Below, piece after piece: positions 7,696-15,083 of a stretch of 64,000 nucleotides of DNA. The notes below the pieces were generated by a model that was not told where the DNA came from, did no database searches, and saw only the letters and a list, made by a program, of their open reading frames with translations. Positions within the stretch are counted from its first letter, which is position 1; every line of letters begins with the position of its first letter. The stretch covers positions 62,001 to 126,000 of the forward strand of contig JAMORC010000024.1 of the NCBI GenBank assembly GCA_027063785.1. The letters run 5' to 3'. The stretch is from Desulfurobacteriaceae bacterium (GTDB lineage: Bacteria; Aquificota; Aquificia; Desulfurobacteriales; Desulfurobacteriaceae). Position numbers and translations under genes: made by a program.

Positions 7696-10353
7696 TTATC
7701 CGAGGTAAGGATGAGCTTCTTTCGGATCGATTTCGGAGTTGTGCTTGTAGCCGCCGCCGACCTTTTCCATCTTGACCAAGAAAGACTTGAGTGGTCTTGC
7801 GGGAGCGTACTTCTTAATGCGGCAAGCACAGATCTTAAACTCGGGCTGCTTGGAACCGGGGTCGAAGGCATCGATGGTACAGAAGTTGATCATCCTGTCC
7901 TTATCCTGATCGTACCAGTAAACGAAGACCATTCCCTCCATCGGGCCTTCTTCGGTGGAGATTCTGGCGGGAAGGATGTTCTTACCGCGGCGTGTTTCAA
8001 CGAGAACGAGGTCACCGGGCTGAATTCCGAGCCTTTGAGCATCCTTGGGATGGATTTCAACCCAAGCTGTCGGGTAGTCCATCATAAGTTCGGGAATACG
8101 ACCGGTCATTGAAGCAGTATGCCAGTGGTCGATAACCCTTCCCGTGGAGAGGTAGAACGGATACTCTGCATCTGGCGGCTCGGCAGGACCCTTGTAAGGC
8201 CTGAGCCAGATCCAGAACTTGTGATCTTTATGGAGGTGTCCGTAATCAACGACTTTCCAGCCCTTGAGACCGTGTTTCTTAACAAACTCCGTAGCAAGTG
8301 GATCTTTCCCGACAACGAACCTTCTCCTTGTTCCACCCTTTCTTGCAATCTCAACAGTAGGTGCAGGCCACTGAACACCGTCGGGCCTTTCAAGGAGAAC
8401 TTCATAAGTAGCACCTGCAAGGGTGGAGTCCCTTCCTTTTGTAACTTTTCCTGCGTATTCCTCCCAAACCTTCTTGGCAAGGAGGTACCAAGGATCTTTC
8501 TCGGCAGCCTCAATAAACGGAGCTACGCACTGGTAAACGGCCTTTGCCCTTGCGCGGAGCTTCGGATCCCTCTCCTTCTTGAGCTTCTTGGCGAGTACCT
8601 GACCGAGCTTAACGAGCATCCATAGCTCGGGCATTGCCTGTCCCGGAGCCTTAACGGCCTTCGGAGTGAGCTGGGAGCGACGTTCTGTACAACCGTAGAC
8701 TCCCGTCTTTTCAAAGTGGAATGCACAGGGGAGTATCATGTTTGCAAGCTCAGAAGTCCTTGTGGGGAAGATGTCTGTAACGACGACAAATACGTCATCC
8801 CTTGCAAATCCTTCCCTGAACCTCCTCATGTTGGGGAGAGACTGGAGAGGAGACGTCTCGTTAACCCAGATGAAGTGGATGGGCTTAAGTCCCGGGAACC
8901 TTCTTCTATCCTCTTCGGTGTAGGAGATAGCAGAGAACATCTTAACTGTGTGGTAACCGGGTTTCGGAGGAATCGTTCCCTTGGGAACGCCCCAGATCTT
9001 CTCAAGCTGAGCCCTGTGTTTGGGATTCTTAACTACCCTGTGGCCGGGCAGGATGTGACAGAGTCCTCCACCCTCACGAACACCACCGCATGCGTTGGGT
9101 TGTCCCGTAAGGGAAAGCGGATCTGCACCGTCCTTACAGATGTTTCCTGTTAAGAGGTGGAGGTTTGTAACGAGGTTGTTAACCCATACACCGCGGGTCC
9201 TCTGGTTGAGACCCATCGTCCAGATGGAAAGGACTTTTGTCTTCGCAAAGCGCCTTGCCACTTTCTTGATCATTTCGGGAGTAATGTTACCGCCACAGAT
9301 TTCAGCGGCGTATTCGGGAGTGTACTTCTGGAGGAACCTCTTATACTCCTCGAAGGAAACTTGATGTCCTATAAGAGGAACCTTGTCCTTACCTTTGGAG
9401 AAGATGTGGAATGAACAGTACTTCTCGACAAATTCCTTATCATAAAGACCTTCGTTGACGATAACGTGGGCAAGGGCGTTAAGGAGTGCAAGGTCTGTAC
9501 CGGGCTTAAACTGCATGTGAATGTCTGCAATCTTAGAAGTAGGTGAAACCCTCGGGTCAACGTTAATAACCATAACCTCCTGAGGGTTGGAGAGCTTACG
9601 CTTCATAATACGACGGTAAACGATCGGGTGACACTCGGCAGTGTTGGAACCGATGATGAAGATGGTATCTGCCTCGTCAATATCGGCAAATCCACCGGCG
9701 GGTTCGTCGGTTCCGTAGGATGTCAGGTATCCACCGACAGCAGATGCCATACAAAGCCTCGGGTTACCCTCAACGTGGTTGGAACCGAGGCACCTCCAGA
9801 ACTTCTGGAAGAGGTAGGTTTCCTCTGTCAAAGCCTGACCGGAACCGTAGTAAGCAATTCCGGTCCATCCCATCGGGCCCCACTCGCCCTTCTTAATGGC
9901 TTTGATCATCTCATCGGCAATGATGTCGAAAGCCTTGTCCCAGGAAATTGGCTTGAAAGGTTCCTTTTTGCTCTTCCTGTAAAGGGGCTGTGTGAGCCTG
10001 TCGGGATGCCTGAAGAGCTTGTAAAAGAGCATTCCTTTCATGCAGAGGAAACCGAAGTTAATCTGGGAGTTCTTCTCACCGCGGATAATTGCCGGCTTTC
10101 CGTTTCTGAGGCCGAGCCATACCTTACAACCGGTTCCGCAGAAACGGCAGACACCCCTTACCCACTCTACATTTCCTTCCTTCTTATAAGCGGGGGAGTT
10201 CTTAACCTCCTCGGGAATTTGAGCAAGGCTTTCCCCAGCCTTGGCTTCCTCGAGGGATACTCCGTCAGCCTTTATCTTAAGGTTGACTCCAACCAGAGAA
10301 GCTGCTGTTAAGGCAGCACTCTTTTTGAGGAAGTCTCTCCTTCCAAGTCCCAT
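7696..10353 (-). CDS. napA: Periplasmic nitrate reductase catalytic subunit
   Basis: An 885-residue molybdenum-bisMGD enzyme that reduces nitrate to nitrite in the periplasm. It has a Tat signal (GRRDFLKK at 4-11), a 4Fe-4S site made of C69, C72, C76 and C104 (CxxC-x3-C-x27-C), and the molybdenum ligand cysteine C201 in NPRLCMAS, which is diagnostic of NapA. The frame is open from a TTG at 10365, but GGAGGG at 10358-10363 lies inside those codons, so the ATG at 10353 is the true start. Length is near the upper end for NapA (about 760-930). It is preceded by napM and napC, and no napB is present; NapM or a direct NapC contact must replace it. Confidence 0.97.
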   Translation of the reverse strand: MGLGRRDFLKKSAALTAASLVGVNLKIKADGVSLEEAKAGESLAQIPEEVKNSPAYKKEGNVEWVRGVCRFCGTGCKVWLGLRNGKPAIIRGEKNSQINFGFLCMKGMLFYKLFRHPDRLTQPLYRKSKKEPFKPISWDKAFDIIADEMIKAIKKGEWGPMGWTGIAYYGSGQALTEETYLFQKFWRCLGSNHVEGNPRLCMASAVGGYLTSYGTDEPAGGFADIDEADTIFIIGSNTAECHPIVYRRIMKRKLSNPQEVMVINVDPRVSPTSKIADIHMQFKPGTDLALLNALAHVIVNEGLYDKEFVEKYCSFHIFSKGKDKVPLIGHQVSFEEYKRFLQKYTPEYAAEICGGNITPEMIKKVARRFAKTKVLSIWTMGLNQRTRGVWVNNLVTNLHLLTGNICKDGADPLSLTGQPNACGGVREGGGLCHILPGHRVVKNPKHRAQLEKIWGVPKGTIPPKPGYHTVKMFSAISYTEEDRRRFPGLKPIHFIWVNETSPLQSLPNMRRFREGFARDDVFVVVTDIFPTRTSELANMILPCAFHFEKTGVYGCTERRSQLTPKAVKAPGQAMPELWMLVKLGQVLAKKLKKERDPKLRARAKAVYQCVAPFIEAAEKDPWYLLAKKVWEEYAGKVTKGRDSTLAGATYEVLLERPDGVQWPAPTVEIARKGGTRRRFVVGKDPLATEFVKKHGLKGWKVVDYGHLHKDHKFWIWLRPYKGPAEPPDAEYPFYLSTGRVIDHWHTASMTGRIPELMMDYPTAWVEIHPKDAQRLGIQPGDLVLVETRRGKNILPARISTEEGPMEGMVFVYWYDQDKDRMINFCTIDAFDPGSKQPEFKICACRIKKYAPARPLKSFLVKMEKVGGGYKHNSEIDPKEAHPYLG

Positions 10354-10382
10354 CGTGCCCTCCAATTAAAATTTTTAATTGT

Positions 10383-10793
10383 TTACTTAGCTCCAAAGTC
10401 CTTTGCTGTTTTAATTTTCTTTACACCACTACCGTGGAACTCAAAGATATGCTCGTTGTGGCAAGTCCAGCACTTAAAGCCGGGGGTCTTTTTCTGCATT
10501 GTTTCGACTTCGTGATAGTGGCAGGCAGCACACTTATCAATAGGCGGAGTCTTGTGGAAGTCCTCGAGTGTTCCGTGACACTGGAAGCACCTAACGTTGG
10601 CAACAGCGTGTTTCGAGTGAGCCCATTCCTGATAGACTTTCGGAGTTGTCTGCTGGTGGCAAACTCTACACTGCTGCTGCTGAGGTGGCATGTTCTTGAT
10701 AACGTTTGGAGGAACCGGATGTTGATCTGCCATTGCTGATGCGCTTCCTACCAGCAGGAAGCCCGACAGCAGAGCTAACGTTTTGACTCTCAC
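10383..10793 (-). CDS. napM: Tetraheme cytochrome c NapM
   Basis: A 136-residue secreted cytochrome with four heme sites: CRVCH 42-46, CFQCH 69-73, CAACH 88-92 and CWTCH 108-112, after a signal peptide cleaved near residue 20 (ASA). Histidines spaced between the sites can give bis-histidine ligation. The start is a GTG at 10793 with GGGGAGG 6 bases upstream; an in-frame TTG further up overlaps that site and is less likely. It sits between napC and napA, the position of napM in napCMADGH operons, where it is thought to bridge NapC to NapA in the absence of NapB. Confidence 0.92.
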   Translation of the reverse strand: MRVKTLALLSGFLLVGSASAMADQHPVPPNVIKNMPPQQQQCRVCHQQTTPKVYQEWAHSKHAVANVRCFQCHGTLEDFHKTPPIDKCAACHYHEVETMQKKTPGFKCWTCHNEHIFEFHGSGVKKIKTAKDFGAK

Positions 10794-10824
10794 TTTACAC
10801 CTCCCCAAAAGCGTTGTTTAGTTA

Positions 10825-11376
10825 TTACTCTCCTTGTTCCCCTTCCTTCTTACCAAAAAATTCCTTCAACTTCTGCTCAAAATCAAAGCCGTGTCCGACG
10901 TACCAGTGGCAGGTTAGGCAATTCCCCTGGATTTCTCCGCTTTTAAGTTTTTGGTGCATTATGTTGTCTGGAAGCGCCTCGTGACAGTGTTCACAGTTAG
11001 AAACGAAAACGTAGTGATTTCTTTCCTTCCTTTTCTCTACCCAGTGTTCTGCGTCGTTCATATAGCCGCCGTGGAAGATATGGCCCATGAAGTCCCTTGC
11101 TCCTGATAGCCCTTTTGTGAAGAGGTAAGAGACTACGTTATCGTGGGGAAGGTGACAGCTTGTACAGGCTGCCCTGACGGCTCCTCTCTTGTTTCCAAGA
11201 GGGCCGTGTGGTCCCCTTTCCCAGCTCTCGTACATCGGTTTCATTTCGTGGCAGGAACCGCAAAAAGAAGGCTGCCCCGTCGACTCTACCATCTGGGCGG
11301 ATATAAGAGCTACAACTCCACCTATTATGAGGCCGGTTATCCCGCCCAGTAGGAAGGTCTTTTTCTTCTCGTTCAT
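10825..11376 (-). CDS. napC: Membrane-anchored tetraheme quinol dehydrogenase, NapC/NrfH family
   Basis: A 183-residue protein with one N-terminal transmembrane anchor (about residues 8-27) and four heme sites: CGSCH 39-43, CTSCH 71-75, CEHCH 128-132 and CLTCH 153-157. The MKPMYESW stretch after heme 1 supplies the methionine typical of NapC/NrfH. It oxidises menaquinol and hands electrons to periplasmic cytochromes. It is the first gene of napCMADGH and has its own sigma-70-like promoter at 11398-11425. It could serve both NapA and the Hao-like proteins upstream; that sharing is an inference. Confidence 0.93.
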   Translation of the reverse strand: MNEKKKTFLLGGITGLIIGGVVALISAQMVESTGQPSFCGSCHEMKPMYESWERGPHGPLGNKRGAVRAACTSCHLPHDNVVSYLFTKGLSGARDFMGHIFHGGYMNDAEHWVEKRKERNHYVFVSNCEHCHEALPDNIMHQKLKSGEIQGNCLTCHWYVGHGFDFEQKLKEFFGKKEGEQGE

Positions 11377-11397
11377 GCTACCTCCTCGTCAATTATT

Positions 11398-11425
11398 AAT
11401 TTATCAAAACTACAGAAAGAGTCAA
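11398..11425 (-). promoter_or_regulatory. Promoter of the nap operon
   Basis: On the minus strand TTGACT (11420-11425) and TAAATT (11398-11403) are separated by 16 bases and sit 22 bases upstream of the napC ATG. A perfect palindrome ATATGCATAT lies about 25 bases further upstream (11450-11459) and could be an operator. Confidence 0.6.
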
Positions 11426-11530
11426 AGTCGAAATTGTATCTATGATGATATATGCATATTCAGCTGGCAGAAGCTATTTTAGCAGAATAGTAAATCAAAA
11501 GACAAGAGGATTAAGTTTTTTTTATATTTG

Positions 11531-12019
11531 CTAATAATCCTGGTCTTCAAAGTAATGCTTAAGGGATTTTACTTCTGGTGCTTCAGGCTTTAAGCTTAAA
11601 AGCTGTGAGTAGCACTCAAAAGCCTTTCCTTCATTCCCCCTTTTGATGTAAAGCTGTGTGGCTTTTAGAAAATCATTAAAAGCCTTTTCCTTCTTTTCTT
11701 CCGCCAGCTCTATAATCCCCCTTAAGTGGTAAACCCTCGGGTCTTCAGGAGAACAGGTTTTTTCTGCTTTTTTTATTTCTTCTTCTGCTGAGCCGTAGTC
11801 TGAAACGGATATGTATTGGTCAGCAAAAAGGAGATGTCTCGTACAGGGATCTAAAGAATTGGGATCAACCGGAAGGGAGGTTATCCCTTCAACCGATCTT
11901 TTTTGAGATAGAGATCCTCCGAGGGGAGAGGGTTGGGGCTTATAGGAAATAGAACTTTGATTTCCTCCAGTTGTGCAACCGAAGGCAAGGAGGGGAAGAA
12001 AGAAGAAAAGCTTACGCAT
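11531..12019 (-). CDS. Small lipoprotein with TPR-like repeats
   Basis: A 162-residue lipoprotein: hydrophobic signal and lipobox LAFGC (cysteine 15), then a low-complexity linker rich in Ser, Gln and Pro. From residue about 55 on are helical pairs of the TPR kind (LLFADQYISVSDYGSAEEEIKKAE, VYHLRGIIELAEEKKEKAFNDFLKATQLY, KAFECYSQLLSLKPEAPEV). It overlaps the end of the preceding TPR gene by 8 bases, so the two are translated together, between the first Hao-like gene and napC. It may be a periplasmic scaffold for cytochromes or their maturation; no function can be assigned. Confidence 0.75.
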   Translation of the reverse strand: MRKLFFFLPLLAFGCTTGGNQSSISYKPQPSPLGGSLSQKRSVEGITSLPVDPNSLDPCTRHLLFADQYISVSDYGSAEEEIKKAEKTCSPEDPRVYHLRGIIELAEEKKEKAFNDFLKATQLYIKRGNEGKAFECYSQLLSLKPEAPEVKSLKHYFEDQDY

Positions 12020-12914
12020 CTTTTCCCTGCCCCAGTTTCTTTAAGTATTTAGAGTTCGGATTTAGCTGTTTTAACCGTTTAATGATTTCCTTGTAAGCTT
12101 CAGTATCTCCCTGCTTTTTAAACAGGACGGCAGCCCTGTAGTAGGCACTTTCAGCTGCTTCAGAAGATTCCCCTTCACTTTCTGCGGCTATGCCGCTAAA
12201 GATGTTGCCGAGTTGGTAATGAGCAAGGGCATTTTCCGGATCAACTTTGACTGCTTCGTTTATGTCCCTGAGGGCAGCAGATAGGTACTTAAGCCTCTCC
12301 TTGTCTGCCTTATCGGAGGCTTCTTTTGCTTTCATGAAGAGGTTGTCAAGTTCACTCTCCTTAACTTTCATTTTCCTTTTAAGGTCTGAAAATTGCTTTT
12401 TCTCCTTTTCGTTCAGGCCTACCAGCTTGCTTTTCATGTAGAGGTTCATAAGTTCGTTTATTTGGACGAAGTCAAAACCTCTTTTCTGGAGTTTTTTGTA
12501 GAAACTCTCGTAAAGCTTTTTAGCCTCACCATCGTTAACCGTAAGCGACTTTTTGAACTCCAGCATTCCTTTAAGCATCAGCAAGTCAGACTTTACCTGG
12601 TAAATCTTTTTCCTTTTAAGTCGAGCTTCCTTTTTCGTTGCATTTGGGACTGTTGCATTCGGGTTTTCTCTATAGAGCGGTTCTATTTCTTCCAAGGCTT
12701 TGTTTGTTTTTTCTATCCCTTCCTCGTATCTGTGGTTGTGGTAATCGCTGTAAATGCAGTAGAAGTAGACCGGAGGGTTTTTAAGAAACGAACTCGGACA
12801 CTTTAGTTCTTTTTTCTGTCTTTCTTCAATTTTTTTCTGGAGCTTATCCGTTTGCGCAAGAGAGGAGTTAAGCAAAGCCATCGAAAGGACGGCAGCGGTT
12901 AGAAGCCTCTTCAT
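12012..12914 (-). CDS. Secreted TPR-domain protein
   Basis: A 300-residue protein with a Sec signal peptide (cleavage after SLAQ at about residue 21) and a mostly helical, lysine- and glutamate-rich body. TPR units are clearest near the C-terminus: ALAHYQLGNIFSGIAAE followed by AAESAYYRAAVLFKKQGDTEAYKEII. Two cysteines near residues 39 and 53 could form a disulfide. It starts 63 bases after the first Hao-like gene, beyond a terminator, with a good AGGAGG site, and is followed by a TPR lipoprotein. A structural or assembly role in the cytochrome-rich periplasm is plausible but not shown. Confidence 0.75.
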   Translation of the reverse strand: MKRLLTAAVLSMALLNSSLAQTDKLQKKIEERQKKELKCPSSFLKNPPVYFYCIYSDYHNHRYEEGIEKTNKALEEIEPLYRENPNATVPNATKKEARLKRKKIYQVKSDLLMLKGMLEFKKSLTVNDGEAKKLYESFYKKLQKRGFDFVQINELMNLYMKSKLVGLNEKEKKQFSDLKRKMKVKESELDNLFMKAKEASDKADKERLKYLSAALRDINEAVKVDPENALAHYQLGNIFSGIAAESEGESSEAAESAYYRAAVLFKKQGDTEAYKEIIKRLKQLNPNSKYLKKLGQGKDA

Positions 12915-12941
12915 TAAGTCCTCCTGAGGAGCAGAATAAAA

Positions 12942-12962
12942 GGGGAGGGAAGTACCCTCCCC
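12942..12962 (-). terminator. Terminator after octaheme gene 1
   Basis: A perfect 8-bp GC stem (GGGGAGGG / CCCTCCCC) with a 5-base loop, followed in the minus direction by TTTTATT, lies 14 bases after the stop of the Hao-like gene. Confidence 0.8.
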
Positions 12963-12976
12963 GGTTAATTCCGGAG

Positions 12977-14365
12977 TTACTGAGCAGCCTCTCCGGCAGC
13001 CTTTCCGTAACGCTTGACGTAGAACTCTGCAATCTTCCTAAGCTCGGACTTGGGCATACCCTTGAACCACTTGTGCTCGGGAGTGCTGAAGAGCTTCTTC
13101 TTGAACTCTGCCCAGTCTTTCTTGTCCTTCCTGCTTCCCTTCTCCGCAACGATCTTGTCGGCTTCGGGAAGGAGCTTGTAGTAGAAGTTGTAAGCTACTT
13201 CAAAGAGTCCGTGCCAGTGTGTCCAGTCGGGAGCCATCATGGAAGCACCGTGCCTTGCCCTACGACCTTCGTGGTGCCAGAGGAGGAAGTATTCCCACTC
13301 AATCTTGTCGTTAAACGGAGTAGGATCGATGAGCTTCCTGCTCTTGAGGAACTTCATAACCTGAGCTGCAGGCTTAGCGAACTTCTCGTTGTAGAGCTTA
13401 ACAAGTTCGTCAAACTGGTAGTAGAAGGAGTCAACCCAAAGCTTCTGGTGGCAAGCGGCACAAACCTTCTTCATCTCGGCACGCTTGGCCTTCCAGTTCT
13501 CCTTGTGCTTGGAGATAGGCGGCCTGAGGGTCCAGGAAAGCCTTGCACCGACGTCGTGGGTTGCTTTAGCACCGGTTACGGAAGCTCCCATGTGACAGGT
13601 TACACAGTTGGGAGCCTGGTAGTAGTCCTCGCCGAGAACCCACTTAGCCCTGTCGAGGGTCTGCTCGATTTCAGACTGGTGAGCCTTGTAAGCGATACCG
13701 TGCTTGGAGAGTTCCCAAACTTCGATTTGCGGATGGTCGGGACCCTGGTGGCACTTACCGCACATGTCGGGTTCACGAACCTGCTTCAGGCTGAAAGAGT
13801 GCCTGAAGTGGCAGGCAGCACAGTTTCCGAGGGAGCCGTCGGGGTTAACCCTTCCGATACCTTCGTTAGGCCATGGTCCTGCAATAGGAAGACCGTTCTT
13901 TGTGGGTATGGTTCTACCGTGACACTGAGCACAACCGAGGTTGAAAAGGGGTTCTCCTTCTACGATTCTACCGAGAACGTTGTCAAGAGAACCGACGAAC
14001 TGAGCAGCCTTTGCGTGATGGGACTCTGTAACTTCTTTTGCTTCCTTGGGGTGACACTTCCCGCAGTCGAGGGGAGAAACGATTGTAGAGATGGTGAAGC
14101 CGAAGTGCTGGAATGCATCCTTTTCGCCCTTGTTGGCCATGTGGCACTCGTAACAACCAACTCCGGCCTCTGCGTGCTTGCTGATTCCCCACTGCTGTGT
14201 CAGGGCAGGGTTCATGCCCTTGTGGCATCCCAGACACGCCTGGGTTTGTGGAGAAATGTTCCTGAGGGCTGCACTGGCGTCGGTAGTATTAAGACCTACA
14301 ACTGCCGCAGCAGCGAAGGTAACCGCCAGCAGCCCTGTGCGGAGCTTGCTGAGCCTCCCTCTCAT
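12977..14365 (-). CDS. Octaheme hydroxylamine-oxidoreductase-like cytochrome 1
   Basis: A 462-residue secreted multiheme cytochrome with a signal peptide (cleavage after ASA near residue 32) and eight heme sites: CLGCH 44, CYECH 71, CGKCH 101, CAQCH 145, CAACH 182, CGKCH 202, CVTCH 254 and CAACH 302. The spacing and the later segment with HHEGRR and MMAPDWTHWHG (364-386) mark the octaheme HAO family. There is no C-terminal membrane anchor. In bacteria with NapCMADGH and no NrfA, related 'epsilon-Hao' proteins are thought to reduce nitrite or hydroxylamine. The true start is the ATG at 14365 behind AAAGGAGG; the frame stays open 24 codons further up. It has its own promoter and terminator. Direction of catalysis and substrate are inferred. 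Confidence 0.88.
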   Translation of the reverse strand: MRGRLSKLRTGLLAVTFAAAAVVGLNTTDASAALRNISPQTQACLGCHKGMNPALTQQWGISKHAEAGVGCYECHMANKGEKDAFQHFGFTISTIVSPLDCGKCHPKEAKEVTESHHAKAAQFVGSLDNVLGRIVEGEPLFNLGCAQCHGRTIPTKNGLPIAGPWPNEGIGRVNPDGSLGNCAACHFRHSFSLKQVREPDMCGKCHQGPDHPQIEVWELSKHGIAYKAHQSEIEQTLDRAKWVLGEDYYQAPNCVTCHMGASVTGAKATHDVGARLSWTLRPPISKHKENWKAKRAEMKKVCAACHQKLWVDSFYYQFDELVKLYNEKFAKPAAQVMKFLKSRKLIDPTPFNDKIEWEYFLLWHHEGRRARHGASMMAPDWTHWHGLFEVAYNFYYKLLPEADKIVAEKGSRKDKKDWAEFKKKLFSTPEHKWFKGMPKSELRKIAEFYVKRYGKAAGEAAQ

Positions 14366-14399
14366 GTTTCCCTCCTTTCGCAAGATTTTCTCGCTGGAA

Positions 14400-14428
14400 A
14401 TTTTAATAAAAACTTTCGCAACTTGCAA
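14400..14428 (-). promoter_or_regulatory. Promoter of octaheme gene 1
   Basis: On the minus strand TTGCAA (14423-14428) and TAAAAT (14400-14405) are separated by exactly 17 bases, 35 bases upstream of the ATG. This gives the gene its own start of transcription, apart from the SurA-like gene in front. Confidence 0.6.
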
Positions 14429-14440
14429 GATGCACAAATC

Positions 14441-14457
14441 GGTATTTTGGTAATACC
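14441..14457. repeat. Inverted repeat upstream of the octaheme gene 1 promoter
   Basis: GGTATT and AATACC are separated by 5 bases, just upstream of the -35 element. The position fits an activator or repressor site. It is short and may be chance. Confidence 0.35.
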
Positions 14458-14491
14458 TAATATTAAAGTTTCCTTATTAACGGAGTTTGCC

Positions 14492-14986
14492 TTACTTGAT
14501 TAAGACTTCAATTTTATGTTTCTTTTTGAGTTTGGCCAAGAGCTTTTCGAACAGCTCCCGTCTTTTACGGGAAAGAAGCTCTGCGTAAGCCTTTTGCTCG
14601 CTTATCCCTTTTTCTTTGGCGTAAGCCTTTACTTCATCCTGGTTTATTTCGACCCTTTCGTTAATCTCTTTGGTTAAATAGGCAATTATATAAGCTGCGT
14701 CCTGATCAAGGCCGGAGTGAGAACGGAGAACTCCTTCCTTTTTCGAAACTGCCTTCTTTGCCTCTTCAAGGATAATCTTCCTGTCAATGTAGTAATTAAC
14801 AAGCTTTTTGAGACCATCCCTTGTCTCAAGCATCTTTTTATACTTCTCGCCCGGCAGCTGAGAAACGTATTCTTTTATGTCTTCATAAGTCACGGGCTTT
14901 CCGTCAAGGTAAGCAAGGACACTTCCGCCGGCGAAAGAGATAACGGGTGAGATTAAAAACAGGAGCAGTAGCAAAAACCTGTTCAT
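14492..14986 (-). CDS. SurA N-domain-like periplasmic protein without PPIase domain
   Basis: A 164-residue protein with a signal peptide (cleavage near SFAGG, residue 19) and a helical body that starts VLAYLDGKPVTYEDIKEYV and continues with LVNYYIDRKIILEEAKK. This is the pattern of the N-terminal chaperone domain of SurA/PrsA-type peptidyl-prolyl isomerases. The parvulin domain itself is missing: the protein ends after two more helices. It lies between the two octaheme genes, 98 bases after the stop of Hao-like gene 2, with a strong GGAGG site. A periplasmic chaperone for these cytochromes is a reasonable guess and nothing more. Confidence 0.7.
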   Translation of the reverse strand: MNRFLLLLLFLISPVISFAGGSVLAYLDGKPVTYEDIKEYVSQLPGEKYKKMLETRDGLKKLVNYYIDRKIILEEAKKAVSKKEGVLRSHSGLDQDAAYIIAYLTKEINERVEINQDEVKAYAKEKGISEQKAYAELLSRKRRELFEKLLAKLKKKHKIEVLIK

Positions 14987-15038
14987 TTTAAACCTCCTTT
15001 AACTGGACAGGTAACTAATTTAGGCCGCAAAAATAAAA

Positions 15039-15061
15039 GAGGGGAGGCATTGCCTCCCCTC
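15039..15061 (-). terminator. Terminator after octaheme gene 2
   Basis: An 11-bp perfect stem (GAGGGGAGGCA / TGCCTCCCCTC) with a one-base centre, followed in the minus direction by TTTTATTTTT, lies 22 bases after the stop. Confidence 0.88.
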
Positions 15062-15083
15062 AAATAATTTTTGAAACAAATTA

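Noticed and set aside
11505-11540. Possible terminator after the TPR lipoprotein (AGGATTA ... TAATCCT)
   Set aside because: The loop is about 20 bases and AT-rich; too weak to call.
13073-14503. Long plus-strand open frame (about 476 codons) opposite octaheme gene 1
   Set aside because: It mirrors the codon pattern of the heme protein on the other strand; no ribosome site, no recognisable domain, and the minus-strand reading has eight heme motifs.
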